From positions 682,001-746,000 of the forward strand of contig CP048485.1 in the NCBI GenBank assembly GCA_025560025.1: a stretch of 64,000 nucleotides of DNA, read 5' to 3'. The notes beneath the pieces are model-generated. The model saw only the letters and a list, made by a program, of their open reading frames with translations. It did not search any database and had not been told where the DNA came from. Positions within the stretch are counted from its first letter, which is position 1. Every line of letters begins with the position of its first letter. This stretch comes from Agrobacterium tumefaciens (GTDB taxonomy: Bacteria; Pseudomonadota; Alphaproteobacteria; Rhizobiales; Rhizobiaceae). Position numbers and translations under genes: made by a program. This document shows, one piece after another, positions 8,740 to 18,289 of this stretch.

Positions 8740-9102
8740 TACCGGACGGAAACAATCGACCTTCTTGTATTGTCAATTCATTGCAGCGGGATTGCGGGAA
8801 GCGCCTGTGGTTCTGGTCCGAAATCCCGCCCTCAAATCTACGGAGAGTGAGGTTAACGAAACCTTACCTGCGGCTGCGCAATCCTATCAACTTTTATTCA
8901 CCGGCCTGCGAGCGGCGCCCATTTCCACCGCCTCGTTTTTTCAGCTGCCGCATGACGCTCGCAGAGTGTCACACTTCCGACAATTTCGGACAAAATAGGC
9001 TTCCTTTGCGCTTGTCGGCGCCAAGGGCTGGCACTAATGTGTGCCGGTTTTAACCATCGAATGCGGCCGAAGCATGAACCGGCTCGGCGCCAGGAGCTTT
9101 GC
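8740..9102. other. Divergent promoter region, slt / dapA
   Basis: 363 bases between two divergently transcribed genes. No small gene is credible. Promoters for both directions must lie here. I see the dapA ribosome site AGGAG at about 9092 but cannot define specific -35/-10 elements. Confidence 0.4.
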
Positions 9103-9987
9103 ATGTTCAAGGGATCAATTCCCGCCCTCATTACCCCGTTCACGGACAATGGCGCCGTGGACGAACAGGCGTTTGCCGCCCATGTGGAATGGCAGATCGC
9201 CGAAGGCAGCAACGGACTTGTGCCTGTTGGCACGACGGGGGAATCTCCAACCCTGTCCCACGACGAGCACAAACGTGTGGTCGAGCTGTGCATTGAGGTA
9301 GCGGCGAAACGGGTTCCGGTCATTGCGGGCGCTGGCTCCAACAATACCGATGAGGCGATCGAGCTTGCCCTGCACGCGCAGGAAGCCGGAGCGGATGCGC
9401 TGCTGGTGGTCACCCCCTATTATAACAAGCCGACACAGAAGGGGCTTTTCGCCCATTTTGCCGCTGTCGCCGAAGCGGTGAAGCTGCCGATCGTCATCTA
9501 CAATATCCCGCCGCGCTCGGTGGTGGATATGTCGCCGGAAACCATGGGCGCGCTGGTCAAGGCGCACAAGAACATTGTCGGCGTCAAGGATGCGACGGGC
9601 AAGCTCGATCGCGTCTCCGAACAGCGCATTTCCTGCGGTAAGGATTTCATCCAGCTGTCGGGCGAAGATGGCACGGCGCTCGGCTTCAACGCCCATGGCG
9701 GCGTCGGCTGTATTTCGGTCACCGCCAATGTCGCTCCACGTCTCTGTTCGGAGTTCCAGGCGGCGATGCTTGCCGGCGATTACGCCAAGGCCCTGGAATA
9801 TCAGGATCGCCTGATGCCGCTGCACAAGGCCATCTTCATGGAGCCCGGCGTCTGCGGCACCAAATATGCGCTTTCGAAGACGCGCGCCGGCAATCGCCGT
9901 GTTCGCTCGCCGTTGATGAGCACGCTGGAACCGGCAACCGAAGCAGCCATCGACGCGGCGCTGAAGCATGCCGGCCTGATGAACTGA
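9103..9987 (+). CDS. dapA: 4-hydroxy-tetrahydrodipicolinate synthase
   Basis: 294-residue cytoplasmic class I aldolase. It condenses pyruvate with aspartate semialdehyde in the first committed step of the diaminopimelate/lysine pathway, which feeds peptidoglycan. The substrate loop GTTGES is at 43-48, PYYNKP near 105-110, the catalytic tyrosine Y133 in VIYNIPPRS, and the Schiff-base lysine K162 in GVKDATG. Length is exactly typical. The start is fixed by AGGAG 8 bases upstream. smpB follows after a terminator, a pairing common in Rhizobiales. Confidence 0.97.
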   Translation: MFKGSIPALITPFTDNGAVDEQAFAAHVEWQIAEGSNGLVPVGTTGESPTLSHDEHKRVVELCIEVAAKRVPVIAGAGSNNTDEAIELALHAQEAGADALLVVTPYYNKPTQKGLFAHFAAVAEAVKLPIVIYNIPPRSVVDMSPETMGALVKAHKNIVGVKDATGKLDRVSEQRISCGKDFIQLSGEDGTALGFNAHGGVGCISVTANVAPRLCSEFQAAMLAGDYAKALEYQDRLMPLHKAIFMEPGVCGTKYALSKTRAGNRRVRSPLMSTLEPATEAAIDAALKHAGLMN

Positions 9988-10004
9988 GACACGCCTGAGG
10001 CCTC

Positions 10005-10060
10005 AAAGGCGCGCAATGGACCGCTTCGCGACATAAGCGTTCCGCGCGCCTTTTCTTTTT
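10005..10060 (+). terminator. Terminator after dapA
   Basis: AAAGGCGCGC (10005-10014) pairs with GCGCGCCTTT (10044-10053). A secondary internal hairpin lies between them, and the stem is followed by TCTTTTT. It is a good rho-independent terminator separating dapA from smpB. Confidence 0.8.
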
Positions 10061-10080
10061 ACGGCGACGATACTAAATAG

Positions 10081-10127
10081 AGCATGTCTCCCAAAAGTGG
10101 TCACCGGTTTTGGGGCAAGAACATGCG
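10081..10127. repeat. Short palindromic element of the GCATGT...ACATGC type
   Basis: An imperfect inverted repeat runs from GCATGT (10082) to ACATGC (10121-10126), with inner arms CAAAA and TTTTG. This arrangement is recalled as a very common dispersed intergenic element in Rhizobiales genomes. Only one copy is seen in this window. It lies in the leader of smpB. Confidence 0.45.
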
Positions 10128-10203
10128 CAAAAAAATATAGCTCAAAAACCGCTCCGACCGACAGGTCGCAGGCGCAATAAGAAAAACAAGGGATTGAAAT
10201 ATC

Positions 10204-10686
10204 ATGGCCCCCAAAGGCAGCCAGCGCGTGGTGAACAAGATCGTTGCGGAAAACCGCAAGGCTCGCTTCAACTACGAAATCATCGACACCTATGAGGCAG
10301 GCCTCGTGCTGACCGGCACCGAGGTCAAGTCGCTGCGCGAAGGCAAGGCGAACATCGCCGAATCCTATGCCTCGGATGAGGGCGATGAAATCTGGCTGAT
10401 CAACTCCCACTTGCCGGAATATCTGCAGGCCAACCGGTTCAACCACGAGCCGCGCCGCCGTCGCAAGCTGCTTTTGAGCAAACGCGAAATCAGCCGCCTG
10501 CGCGCCGGCATCAACCGCGATGGCATGACGCTGGTGCCGCTGAAGGTCTATTTCAACGAAAAGGGCCGCGCGAAGCTGGAACTGGCGCTCGCCAAGGGCA
10601 AGAAGCTGCACGACAAGCGCGAGACGGAGAAGGAACGCGACTGGAACCGGCAGAAGTCGCGCCTGCTGAAGGGCGGCAACGCTTAA
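10204..10686 (+). CDS. smpB: SsrA-binding protein SmpB
   Basis: 160-residue basic RNA-binding protein that delivers tmRNA to stalled ribosomes for trans-translation. Recognisable are [10 protein letters not shown] near the start, the [19 protein letters not shown] core, the [18 protein letters not shown] segment, and the basic C-terminal tail ([17 protein letters not shown]) that enters the mRNA channel. Length is normal. The start at 10204 follows a purine-rich stretch. The tmRNA gene itself is not in this window. Confidence 0.97.
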   Translation: MAPKGSQRVVNKIVAENRKARFNYEIIDTYEAGLVLTGTEVKSLREGKANIAESYASDEGDEIWLINSHLPEYLQANRFNHEPRRRRKLLLSKREISRLRAGINRDGMTLVPLKVYFNEKGRAKLELALAKGKKLHDKRETEKERDWNRQKSRLLKGGNA

Positions 10687-10737
10687 GCGGCAGAGATTTC
10701 GCGGCGTAGAGGGTAGCGGCGTTTCGCCCCTTGTTCC

Positions 10738-10856
10738 TTCGTCATGCCGGACTTGATCCGGCATCCAGCCACGGCGCGTCTGCGCCGTGGAAAGGGTCCT
10801 TTTAGCCCAAGGACTTGGGCTGGCTGGATCCCGGCTCAAGGCCGGGATCACGGGAG
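10738..10856. repeat. Dispersed palindromic repeat, family A, copy 1
   Basis: About 118 bases with outer arms (GTCATGCCGGACTTGATCCGG at the left, CCGGGATCA at the right) and a core GCCCAAGGACTTGGGC. Four more copies lie at 16901, 20820, 25399 and 53166. The core orientation here matches the copy at 53166 and is inverted relative to the other three. Confidence 0.85.
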
Positions 10857-10879
10857 CATGCTGCTGTCCGTGGCGCCTC

Positions 10880-12379
10880 TCAAGCAGCCCGATACGTCCG
10901 CTCCACATAGGCCTTCGACGCCGAAACGCTGAACCTGCTGACGAGCGCCGCAAGATTGGCGCTGACATCGCTCAGATTATGCGTCGCCGCATTGGTTTCT
11001 TCCACCATCGCCGCATTCTTCTGGGTCAGATTGTCCATGCTGTTGATGGCGGCGCTGATTTCCTGAATGCCGACGGACTGCTCCTGCGCCGCCTTGGTCA
11101 GCGAGGTGATGTGATCCTGGATGTGATCGACCTTGTTGCCGATCGTGTTGAGGGATTCGCCAGTCTTGTTGACGAGCGACACGCCCTGCATCACATCATC
11201 GGAGGATTTGGCGATCAGGGTCTTGATTTCCTTGGCGGCGGTGGCCGAACGCTGGGCCAGTTCGCGCACTTCCTGGGCGACGACGGCAAAACCCTTGCCG
11301 GCCTCACCGGCGCGGGCGGCTTCTACGCCGGCATTCAGCGCCAGAAGATTGGTCTGGAACGAGATCTCGTCGATGACGGAAATGATCTGGGTGATCTTCT
11401 GCGACGATTCCTCGATGGCACCCATCGCCTTGACGGCTTCCGTTACCACATCGCGTGAGCGCGCCGCCTCGACGGCCGAGCTTTCGACGATGGCCTTGGC
11501 CTCTTCCGAGCGCTGCGCCGAGAGTTTGGAAATGGTGGTGATTTCCTCGACGGCTGCGGCGGTTTCCTCAAGGGCGGCGGCCTGCTGTTCGGTTCTACGG
11601 GCCATGTCGTCGGTCGCAGAGGTCAGCTCGCGGGTGTTGCCGGAAATCTTGTTGGCCTCTTCGACGATCTGCCCAAAGGCGCCGGAAAGATTACCGACCG
11701 CGGCGTTGAAATTGGCGATCAGCCCTTCAAATTGCGGTGCGGTCTTTTCCGTGATGCTGGAGGTGAGGTCGCCATTGGCCAGCTTGTTCAGCGCATTGTT
11801 GAGCAGTTCGAGAACGTGCTCCTGTTCCTTCTTCATCTGCGCCTGTTCAGCCTCCACCTTCAGCCGCTCGGCGGCCAGCACGTCGAGATAGACGGAGATC
11901 GAATAGTCCATGTCGAGAAGAGCGGCCTTGATGGTTGCAGACAGCCCATCCTTCAGCTTCCTGGCCTTCTTCTCCATGAAGAGGCCCTTCAGTTCGGACT
12001 CGATGACCGCCTTGACGATGCCGTCAAGCATCAGCGCATAACCGCCAATATACCAGCGCGGCTCCAGCCCCAGCCTTGCATGGGTGCGGCCGATGGCGGT
12101 GACGGCGTCGGTATAATCGTCGTTGAACGTCCCGGAGGCGATCCGCGCCCAGTGTTTCAGCTGCATGCTCTTGGCATGGTGGATATGCGCATCGTTGGCG
12201 AAGAACTTTGCCGTTTCCGGCACCGCGCGAACCTTGGCATAAAAGCGGTCGAGCGAAGCATCGAGCGAGCCGGTGATGACACCTTTCATCTCGGAGAGAT
12301 TTTGCCGCTGTTCGTGGCCAAGTCCCAGAAAATTCAGTCTTTCATCGAGCTGTCGGTCGGTTTTTGCTTGGCCATGCAT
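10880..12379 (-). CDS. Globin-coupled methyl-accepting chemotaxis protein (HemAT-type)
   Basis: 499-residue soluble chemoreceptor with no membrane segments. The N-terminal protoglobin domain (about 15-170) contains the conserved [19 protein letters not shown] region, with H100 as predicted proximal heme ligand, so the protein should sense O2 or another gas. A linker/HAMP-like segment follows (about 190-235), then a coiled-coil signalling domain with the hairpin tip around 338-378 ([20 protein letters not shown], then [15 protein letters not shown]). It should control CheA. The start at 12379 has AGGATG about 8 bases upstream; an ATG at 12406 lacks a site. The tip reads ALNAGVEAA where many receptors have ALNAAIEAA. 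A palindrome lies 53 bases upstream. Confidence 0.93.
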   Translation of the reverse strand: MHGQAKTDRQLDERLNFLGLGHEQRQNLSEMKGVITGSLDASLDRFYAKVRAVPETAKFFANDAHIHHAKSMQLKHWARIASGTFNDDYTDAVTAIGRTHARLGLEPRWYIGGYALMLDGIVKAVIESELKGLFMEKKARKLKDGLSATIKAALLDMDYSISVYLDVLAAERLKVEAEQAQMKKEQEHVLELLNNALNKLANGDLTSSITEKTAPQFEGLIANFNAAVGNLSGAFGQIVEEANKISGNTRELTSATDDMARRTEQQAAALEETAAAVEEITTISKLSAQRSEEAKAIVESSAVEAARSRDVVTEAVKAMGAIEESSQKITQIISVIDEISFQTNLLALNAGVEAARAGEAGKGFAVVAQEVRELAQRSATAAKEIKTLIAKSSDDVMQGVSLVNKTGESLNTIGNKVDHIQDHITSLTKAAQEQSVGIQEISAAINSMDNLTQKNAAMVEETNAATHNLSDVSANLAALVSRFSVSASKAYVERTYRAA

Positions 12380-12431
12380 GTCTAAACATCCTGATTTGGC
12401 ACCCAAATCATATCGTTGGTGCCCTTATGTC

Positions 12432-12449
12432 TTTTAGACACGTCTAAAA
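12432..12449. promoter_or_regulatory. Palindrome upstream of the globin chemoreceptor gene
   Basis: TTTTAGACACGTCTAAAA is an 18-base inverted repeat with perfect 8-base arms and a 2-base centre. A further GTCTAAA half-site lies at about 12380-12386, next to the start codon. This is the layout of a regulator operator, but no known regulator is identified. Confidence 0.5.
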
Positions 12450-12529
12450 TTAACCAAGTTATAATTTCGACTTACCGAATTTGATGTTTGTTAATTCTAA
12501 AAAGAATTTTTACCTCGCCGGTGGAGCGC

Positions 12530-12567
12530 AAAGAGAAACGCGCCCGTCTTTTCAGGACGGACGCGTT
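12530..12567 (-). terminator. Probable terminator of the NYN-domain gene
   Basis: On the minus strand, AACGCG-CCGTC arms pair with GACGG-CGCGTT with one mismatch and a 7-base loop, followed by TCTCTTT. It lies about 30 bases after the stop of the gene at 12596. Confidence 0.65.
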
Positions 12568-12595
12568 GATGGTTTTGTCGCAGCAAAAACCGGGA

Positions 12596-13165
12596 TCAGA
12601 TCGTCTCGGGGCTCTCGACATGCCGGGCAGGGCGCTCGTTCGGGTCGCGCCCGATCTCTGCCTTCAGCGTCATCAGATCGATGAAGTGATCGGCCTGCCG
12701 GCGTAGGTCGTCTGCAATCATTGCGGGCTGCGTCGCCATGGTGGAAACCACGGACACCTTGCGGCCCTTGCGCTGCAGCGCGTCCACCAGCGTGGTGAAA
12801 TCGCCGTCGCCGGAGAACAGGACGAGGTGGTCAACCGTTTCGGACTGTTCCATGGCATCGACCGCGAGTTCGATATCCATGTTGCCCTTGATCTTGCGGC
12901 GGCCGAGCGCGTCGGTGAATTCCTTCGCCGGCTTCGTCACGACCTTGTAGCCGTTATAGTCCAGCCAGTCGATCAGCGGGCGGATCGAGGAATATTCCTG
13001 ATCTTCGATCAATGCGGTGTAATAATAGGCGCGCAGCAGGTATCCACGCTTTTGAAACGCCTTGAGGAGCTTGCGGTAGTCGATATCGAATCCCAGGCTT
13101 TTCGATGCTGCATAAAGATTGGCTCCATCTATGAAGAGCGCAATTTTCTCCCGTGGATCGAACAT
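12596..13165 (-). CDS. NYN-domain (LabA/DUF88-type) putative ribonuclease
   Basis: 189-residue PIN-like NYN-domain protein. The predicted acidic metal site consists of D13 in FIDGANLY, D97 in KGNMDIEL, and D120/D122 in FSGDGDF, all intact. The family includes the cyanobacterial LabA and limkain NYN domains, thought to act on RNA. A C-terminal extension of about 25 residues is polar. It is monocistronic, with a terminator downstream and no neighbour that suggests the substrate. Confidence 0.85.
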   Translation of the reverse strand: MFDPREKIALFIDGANLYAASKSLGFDIDYRKLLKAFQKRGYLLRAYYYTALIEDQEYSSIRPLIDWLDYNGYKVVTKPAKEFTDALGRRKIKGNMDIELAVDAMEQSETVDHLVLFSGDGDFTTLVDALQRKGRKVSVVSTMATQPAMIADDLRRQADHFIDLMTLKAEIGRDPNERPARHVESPETI

Positions 13166-13557
13166 TCCATCCCATTCCTTTTTTTGGAAAGGCCATTATC
13201 TGGCTTTTATTTCCGGTCGCTAACGCAAAAAAACATGTCGTATCAACGAAGTTTGCGCATCGCCGTTGCGTTTTAAGTAAGGTAACTTCACCCGTATTCC
13301 AAGACAATTCTTCTAGACATTTTGTTCATCAGACGCCAAACATGGGCAATAAGGTGCCAAAAGACGCCAAAGACAGGAAAAACTTGAATTCCGCGGCCAA
13401 TGGCTGTATCGGAAGCTGGAAAGCTTCGTCGCGAGAAATCCTGAATGTTTTTCGCAGGGCACGAAGCGCAGATTCAATAGGTTAGAGCATCCCTTGTGCA
13501 CCCCAAACATTGCACGGCGCTCTGATCCACGACATTACGACACGCAAAGGACAGGCA
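13166..13557. other. Intergenic region upstream of rpoZ
   Basis: About 390 bases between divergent genes. Translated frames look random and no RNA gene is recognisable. It must contain the divergent promoters of the NYN-domain gene and rpoZ. The rpoZ ribosome site AAAGGA is near 13547. Confidence 0.4.
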
Positions 13558-13950
13558 ATGGCCCGCGTCACAGTTGAAGATTGCATTGATAAAGTAGACA
13601 ACCGTTTCGAGCTGGTGCTTCTCGCCAGCCACCGTGCGCGCCAGATTTCTCAAGGCTCCTCCATCACGGTTGACCGCGACAACGACAAGAACCCCGTCGT
13701 GGCGTTGCGCGAAATCGCCGATGAGACGCTGTCTCCCGACGATCTGAAGGAAGACCTCATCCATTCGCTGCAGAAGCATGTGGAAGTGGACGAGCCCGAG
13801 CCCGATCCGGTCACGCTCGCAGCCTCCGCTGTCGCCGATGGCGAAGACGACGACCAGCCGGAAACGGTTACTTTCGACCAGATGTCGGAAGAAGAACTGC
13901 TGGCCGGTATCGAAGGCCTTGTGCCGCCGGAAAAAAATGACGACTATTGA
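13558..13950 (+). CDS. rpoZ: RNA polymerase omega subunit
   Basis: 130-residue omega subunit that assists beta-prime folding and assembly of RNA polymerase. [20 protein letters not shown] is the conserved N-terminus, followed by ASHRARQIS and the [10 protein letters not shown] motif. The C-terminal 60 residues are acidic and variable, as in other Rhizobiales. The start has AAAGGA about 8 bases upstream. rsh follows 132 bases downstream, the same arrangement as rpoZ-spoT elsewhere. Confidence 0.97.
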   Translation: MARVTVEDCIDKVDNRFELVLLASHRARQISQGSSITVDRDNDKNPVVALREIADETLSPDDLKEDLIHSLQKHVEVDEPEPDPVTLAASAVADGEDDDQPETVTFDQMSEEELLAGIEGLVPPEKNDDY

Positions 13951-14082
13951 TCTGACTTTATGACGCCATTGGCAGGCGGTGGTTACCGTCTGTCAATATT
14001 TGCCGTCATAATCTGATCCCTATTGATGCAGCATTGTGCGCCGACCCCTAGGTTGGCGCGCTTTCTTTTTGTGGAATATCGC

Positions 14083-16317
14083 ATGATGCGGCAATACGAA
14101 CTCGTTGAGCGGGTTCAAAAATATAAACCGGATGCGAATGAGGCCCTGCTGAACAAGGCCTATGTTTACGCCATGCAGAAACATGGCCAGCAGAAGCGGG
14201 CCAATGGCGACCCCTATATCTCGCATCCGCTGGAAGTTGCCGCGATCCTCACCGAAATGCATCTCGACGAATCGACCATCGCGGTGGCGTTGCTGCACGA
14301 TACGATCGAGGATACCACCGCCACCCGTGCCGAAATCGATGAGTTGTTCGGCGAAGATATCGGCCGGCTGGTGGAGGGGCTGACCAAGCTCAAGAAGCTC
14401 GATCTCGTTACCCGCAAGGCCAAGCAGGCGGAAAACCTGCGCAAGCTGCTGCTCGCCATTTCCGATGACGTGCGCGTTCTGCTGGTGAAGCTCGCCGACC
14501 GCCTGCACAATATGCGCACCATGGAATATATGCCGGCCGACAAGCGCAGCCGCATTTCCGAAGAGACCATGGAAATCTATGCGCCGCTCGCCGGCCGCAT
14601 GGGCATGCAGGATATGCGCGACGAGCTGGAAGACCTGTCCTTCCGGTATCTCAACCCGGAAGCCTACGAGACGGTAACCAACCGCCTGCAGGAACTGGAA
14701 ACGCGCAATGAAGGGTTGATCAAGAAGATCGAGGACGAGCTGCGCGAGCTTCTCGTGGCGAACGGCCTCATCGGAGCCAATGTCAAAGGGCGTCAGAAGA
14801 AACCCTATTCGGTGTTCCGCAAGATGCAGTCGAAGTCGCTCTCTTTCGAGCAGCTTTCCGATGTCTACGGGTTCCGCATTCTGGTGGACGACATTCCCTC
14901 CTGCTACCGGGCGCTGGGCATTGTCCACACCCGCTGGCGCGTGGTGCCGGGCCGCTTCAAGGATTACATCTCCACGCCGAAGCAGAACGACTATCGTTCC
15001 ATCCACACCACCATCGTCGGCCCGTCGCGCCAGCGTATCGAGCTGCAGATCCGCACCAAGCGCATGCATGAGATCGCCGAATTCGGCATCGCCGCCCATG
15101 CGCTCTACAAGGATGGCGAGAACGGGGAGGGCGATCTGCTCTCACCGGAGAGCAACGCCTATTCCTGGCTGCGCCACACCATCGAATCGCTGGCCGAAGG
15201 CGACAGCCCGGAAGAGTTCCTCGAGCACACCAAGCTCGAGCTCTTCCAGGATCAGGTGTTCTGCTTCACGCCCAAGGGCAAGCTGATTGCGCTGCCGCGC
15301 GGCGCGACGCCCATCGATTTCGCCTATGCGGTGCACACCAATATCGGCGACACCACCGTCGGCGCGAAGATCAACGGCCGGATCATGCCGCTCGTCACCC
15401 GCCTGAACAACGGCGATGAGGTGGAGATCATCCGCTCCGGCGTGCAGGTGCCGCCTGCCGCATGGGAAGAGGTGGTGGTGACGGGCAAGGCCCGCTCTGC
15501 CATCCGCCGCGCCACCCGCATGGCCATCCGCAAGCAATATTCCGGCCTCGGTTATCGCATTCTGGAGCGCACCTTCGAGCGCGCCGGCAAGGCCTTCTCC
15601 CGGGAAGCCCTGAAGCCCGTGCTGCATCGTCTGGCGCAGAAGGATGTGGAAGACGCCATCGCCGCCGTCGGCCGCGGTGAGGTCTCCTCGCTCGATGTGC
15701 TGCGCGCGGTCTATCCGGATTATCAGGACGAACGCGTCACGGTGAAGATGACCGGCGATGATGGCTGGTTCAACATGCGCAGCGCCTCCGGCATGGTCTT
15801 CAAGATCCCCGGCAAGTCGCGCTCGGTTCTCGAGGACGACGGTGCGGCCGAAATGCTGGATGGGCCGGACCCGCTGCCCATCCGTGGCCTTTCCGGCAAT
15901 GTTGACGTGCATTTCGGTGCCGCCGGCGCGGTTCCGGGTGACCGCATCGTCGGCATCATGGAAAAGGGCAAGGGCATCACCATCTACCCCATTCAGGCGC
16001 CGGCGCTGCAACGCTTCGACGACGAGCCGGAGCGCTGGATCGATGTGCGCTGGGATTTGGATGAGGCGAACAAGTCGCGCTTCATGGCGCGGGTGATGAT
16101 CAATGCGCTGAACGAGCCGGGCACGCTCGCCTCGGTGGCGCAATCGATCGCGACGCTTGATGTCAATATTCGCGGCCTCAACATGGTGCGCATCGGCACG
16201 GATTTCTCCGAGCTGGCGCTGGATGTCGAAGTCTGGGATCTCAGGCAGCTGAACCAGCTCCTGTCGCAGCTCAAGGATCTCGATTGCGTCTCGACAGTGA
16301 CGCGTGCCTTCGATTGA
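14083..16317 (+). CDS. rsh: Bifunctional (p)ppGpp synthetase/hydrolase (RelA/SpoT homologue)
   Basis: 744-residue stringent-response enzyme that makes and degrades (p)ppGpp. The order is a catalytically competent HD hydrolase domain (YISHPLEVA with H48; LLHDTIEDT with H72-D73), a synthetase domain (FKDYISTPKQNDYRSIHTT), a TGS domain (VFCFTPKGKLIALPRGATP and on), and a C-terminal ACT domain (about 670-740). Both active sites look intact, as expected for the single Rsh of alphaproteobacteria. Two adjacent ATG codons (14083, 14086) are both usable. A strong terminator follows. Confidence 0.96.
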   Translation: MMRQYELVERVQKYKPDANEALLNKAYVYAMQKHGQQKRANGDPYISHPLEVAAILTEMHLDESTIAVALLHDTIEDTTATRAEIDELFGEDIGRLVEGLTKLKKLDLVTRKAKQAENLRKLLLAISDDVRVLLVKLADRLHNMRTMEYMPADKRSRISEETMEIYAPLAGRMGMQDMRDELEDLSFRYLNPEAYETVTNRLQELETRNEGLIKKIEDELRELLVANGLIGANVKGRQKKPYSVFRKMQSKSLSFEQLSDVYGFRILVDDIPSCYRALGIVHTRWRVVPGRFKDYISTPKQNDYRSIHTTIVGPSRQRIELQIRTKRMHEIAEFGIAAHALYKDGENGEGDLLSPESNAYSWLRHTIESLAEGDSPEEFLEHTKLELFQDQVFCFTPKGKLIALPRGATPIDFAYAVHTNIGDTTVGAKINGRIMPLVTRLNNGDEVEIIRSGVQVPPAAWEEVVVTGKARSAIRRATRMAIRKQYSGLGYRILERTFERAGKAFSREALKPVLHRLAQKDVEDAIAAVGRGEVSSLDVLRAVYPDYQDERVTVKMTGDDGWFNMRSASGMVFKIPGKSRSVLEDDGAAEMLDGPDPLPIRGLSGNVDVHFGAAGAVPGDRIVGIMEKGKGITIYPIQAPALQRFDDEPERWIDVRWDLDEANKSRFMARVMINALNEPGTLASVAQSIATLDVNIRGLNMVRIGTDFSELALDVEVWDLRQLNQLLSQLKDLDCVSTVTRAFD

Positions 16318-16343
16318 GGCATTTTTGATCCTTTGTAAATACT

Positions 16344-16386
16344 AAAAGGCCGCTGTTATGCGCTGAATGCATGGCAGCGGCCTTTT
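16344..16386 (+). terminator. Terminator of rsh
   Basis: AAAAGGCCGCTG pairs with CAGCGGCCTTTT, a 12-bp stem with a loop of about 19 bases, ending in TTTTCC. It lies about 27 bases after the rsh stop. Confidence 0.85.
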
Positions 16387-16514
16387 CCTGTCTCTGGTCG
16401 TGGAGGCGGTTTGCGACTATTTTCATCTCAGAAATTGAAGAGAAGGAAATGCGGCGTGCCGGTGGATGAACACCGATGAGAAACGCCAGTTCCAAACCGA
16501 AAGGACCGAAAATC

Positions 16515-16661
16515 ATGTTTACTCCGCTTCGCAAGATCGCCCGTGCCGTTCGTGGCAAGACCACTCAGGAACGCGAATTCGAATATCTCAGCGCCTCCGT
16601 GTCGAATGTCGACCTGGAATTCCGCCAGCGCGAAATTGACCGCGGCCTGTTCCGCCGGTAA
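16515..16661 (+). CDS. DUF3563-type small protein (48 aa)
   Basis: 48-residue protein. A basic N-terminal helix (MFTPLRKIARAVRGK) is followed by the EFEYLSASVSNVDLEFRQRE segment that resembles DUF3563 proteins (a YLS-x-A/S-x-D-x-x-LE-x-R pattern), and it ends RGLFRR. The start at 16515 has AAGGA about 8 bases upstream; an in-frame ATG at 16476 would add a poor extension. It stands alone between rsh and a repeat. The function is unknown. Confidence 0.7.
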   Translation: MFTPLRKIARAVRGKTTQEREFEYLSASVSNVDLEFRQREIDRGLFRR

Positions 16662-16900
16662 TGCACACAGCGCATGGCAGCCAATCGCCATGCGTATGGA
16701 GCCAGCAGGTGCAGCCGTATCGGCCTGTGTATTGCTGTGTCTCGCAAAACTATGTGAATGCGCGCTTCAAGCGGTTGTCCCAAACTGGTTGACCAATACG
16801 CCGCAGAAAATTCCGATTCAGTCCCCTGTCGCAATAGGCGACACTAAATTGGGACTGATATCGAAGGCTCGATATTCACTGTATTCGTGACATCCAGCGT
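16662..16900. other. Intergenic spacer without recognisable features
   Basis: The gene-free interval between the 48-aa gene and the DUF2062 gene (about 440 bases in all) consists of this stretch, the family A repeat at 16901-17017 and an 80-base leader. I see no gene or hairpin in this part. Confidence 0.4.
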
Positions 16901-17017
16901 CCGTCATGCCGGACTTGATCCGGCATCCAGCCAGCCCAAGTCCTTGGGCTGGAAAGAGTCTTCTCGCCGCGCAGACGCACGTCGGCTGGATTCCGGCTCA
17001 AGGCCGGAATGACGGAA
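16901..17017. repeat. Dispersed palindromic repeat, family A, copy 2
   Basis: The arms GTCATGCCGGACTTGATCCGG and CCGGCTCAAGGCCGGAATGAC flank a core with GCCCAAGTCCTTGGGC and GCCGCGCAGACGCACGTCGG. It is closest in order to the copies at 20820 and 25399. Confidence 0.85.
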
Positions 17018-17100
17018 GCGGAGAATACACCTGCAAAAGAAATCCCTGCGTCATCTATGATGCTCTTGGCTCAGCCCGGGCGATGAAATAGACTGAGCCC

Positions 17101-17679
17101 ATGCCGTTTCGCCGCCGTGAACCCGTTGGTTTTTCAGAGAAGATTCGCGACCTCTTCTGGCCGCGCACGGGTTTTACCCGTTCGCTGCGCTATATGAAGC
17201 TGCGTCTGCTACGGCTTTCCGCTTCTCCGCATTCTGTTGCCGCCGGTGTCGCCATTGGTGTCGGCGTGGCATGGACGCCGTTTCTCGGCATTCATATCAT
17301 CATCGCCATGGCGCTTGGCTTCCTCATGCGCGTCAATCTTGTTGCGGCCGCACTCGGCACCACCTTCGCCAATCCGCTGACATTTCCCTTCATATGGGCA
17401 TCCACCTGGGAACTGGGGCATTTCATCCTCGGCCGGCAGAGGTCGGAAAGCGCTGCCCATGTGGATTTCGTGGCGTTGTTCAGCCATCTCGAATTCAGGC
17501 AGATATGGACGCCGGTGCTGGAACCCATGACCATCGGCGCGATTCTGCCCGCAGCCATCAGTGCCATCATCGCTTATGTCGCCGTTTATGGCCTCATCAG
17601 CGGCTTTCAGCGGCGCAAGATGGAAAATCTCGCGCACCGCGCCGCCAATAAAAATGCCTCTCTGGAGATGTTGAAATGA
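17101..17679 (+). CDS. DUF2062 membrane protein
   Basis: 192-residue inner-membrane protein of the DUF2062 family, function unknown. The family hallmark, [20 protein letters not shown] followed by GIH, opens the hydrophobic region. Two further membrane segments lie around residues 70-105 and 140-165, and NPLTFPFIW is the second conserved block. The N-terminus is basic (RRREPVGF). The stop overlaps the acpS start in an ATGA, so the two are translationally coupled. Confidence 0.85.
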   Translation: MPFRRREPVGFSEKIRDLFWPRTGFTRSLRYMKLRLLRLSASPHSVAAGVAIGVGVAWTPFLGIHIIIAMALGFLMRVNLVAAALGTTFANPLTFPFIWASTWELGHFILGRQRSESAAHVDFVALFSHLEFRQIWTPVLEPMTIGAILPAAISAIIAYVAVYGLISGFQRRKMENLAHRAANKNASLEMLK

Positions 17680-18080
17680 TCATTGGATTGGGTAGCGACC
17701 TGATCGACATTCGTCGTGTTGAAAAGTCGATCGATCGTTTCGGCGACCGCTTCACCCATCGCTGTTTTACCGATATCGAGCGGGCCAAATCCGATGGCCG
17801 CAGGAACCGCGCGGCTTCCTATGCCAAGCGCTTCGCCGCCAAGGAGGCCTGTTCCAAGGCGCTGGGGACCGGACTTGCGAACGGTGTTTTCTGGAAGGAT
17901 ATGGGCGTCGTTAACCTGCCGGGCGGCAAGCCGACCATGGTTCTGACCAATGGGGCAGGGGAAAGGCTGGCGGCGCTGCTGCCCGCCGGCCACCGCGCCA
18001 ATATTCACCTGACGATCACGGACGACTTCCCTTATGCTCAGGCATTCGTGATTATCGAGGCGCTTCCCGTGAACGGGTAA
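17676..18080 (+). CDS. acpS: Holo-[acyl-carrier-protein] synthase
   Basis: 134-residue phosphopantetheinyl transferase that loads CoA-derived 4'-phosphopantetheine onto acyl carrier protein. [16 protein letters not shown] carries the magnesium aspartate (D8), and [15 protein letters not shown] carries the conserved glutamate and lysine. Length is typical. It overlaps the DUF2062 gene by 4 bases. lepB follows after a 209-base gap. Confidence 0.97.
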   Translation: MIIGLGSDLIDIRRVEKSIDRFGDRFTHRCFTDIERAKSDGRRNRAASYAKRFAAKEACSKALGTGLANGVFWKDMGVVNLPGGKPTMVLTNGAGERLAALLPAGHRANIHLTITDDFPYAQAFVIIEALPVNG

Positions 18081-18289
18081 GACGCGACGCTGCCGCATTG
18101 CCGCTCTATTTGCGGGCGTGTGACAGAAGCGCTTCCCTTCGGGCTGGAAAGGTTCTAGAGAAGTCGCAGAAATATGAAAGCGTTGCCGGCTGCGTAAAAA
18201 CCGCTTGCCCGCCGCATATGCGATAAAACAACGGCCCGGAGGCCTTCGTGAAACCGAAGAAGCCGGGAAACAATCAGGCAGGTCTTTAA

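Noticed and set aside
10738..10856. Family A repeats as CRISPR or transposon remnants
   Set aside because: Copies are single, palindromic, intergenic and far apart, without spacer arrays, transposase or target duplication.
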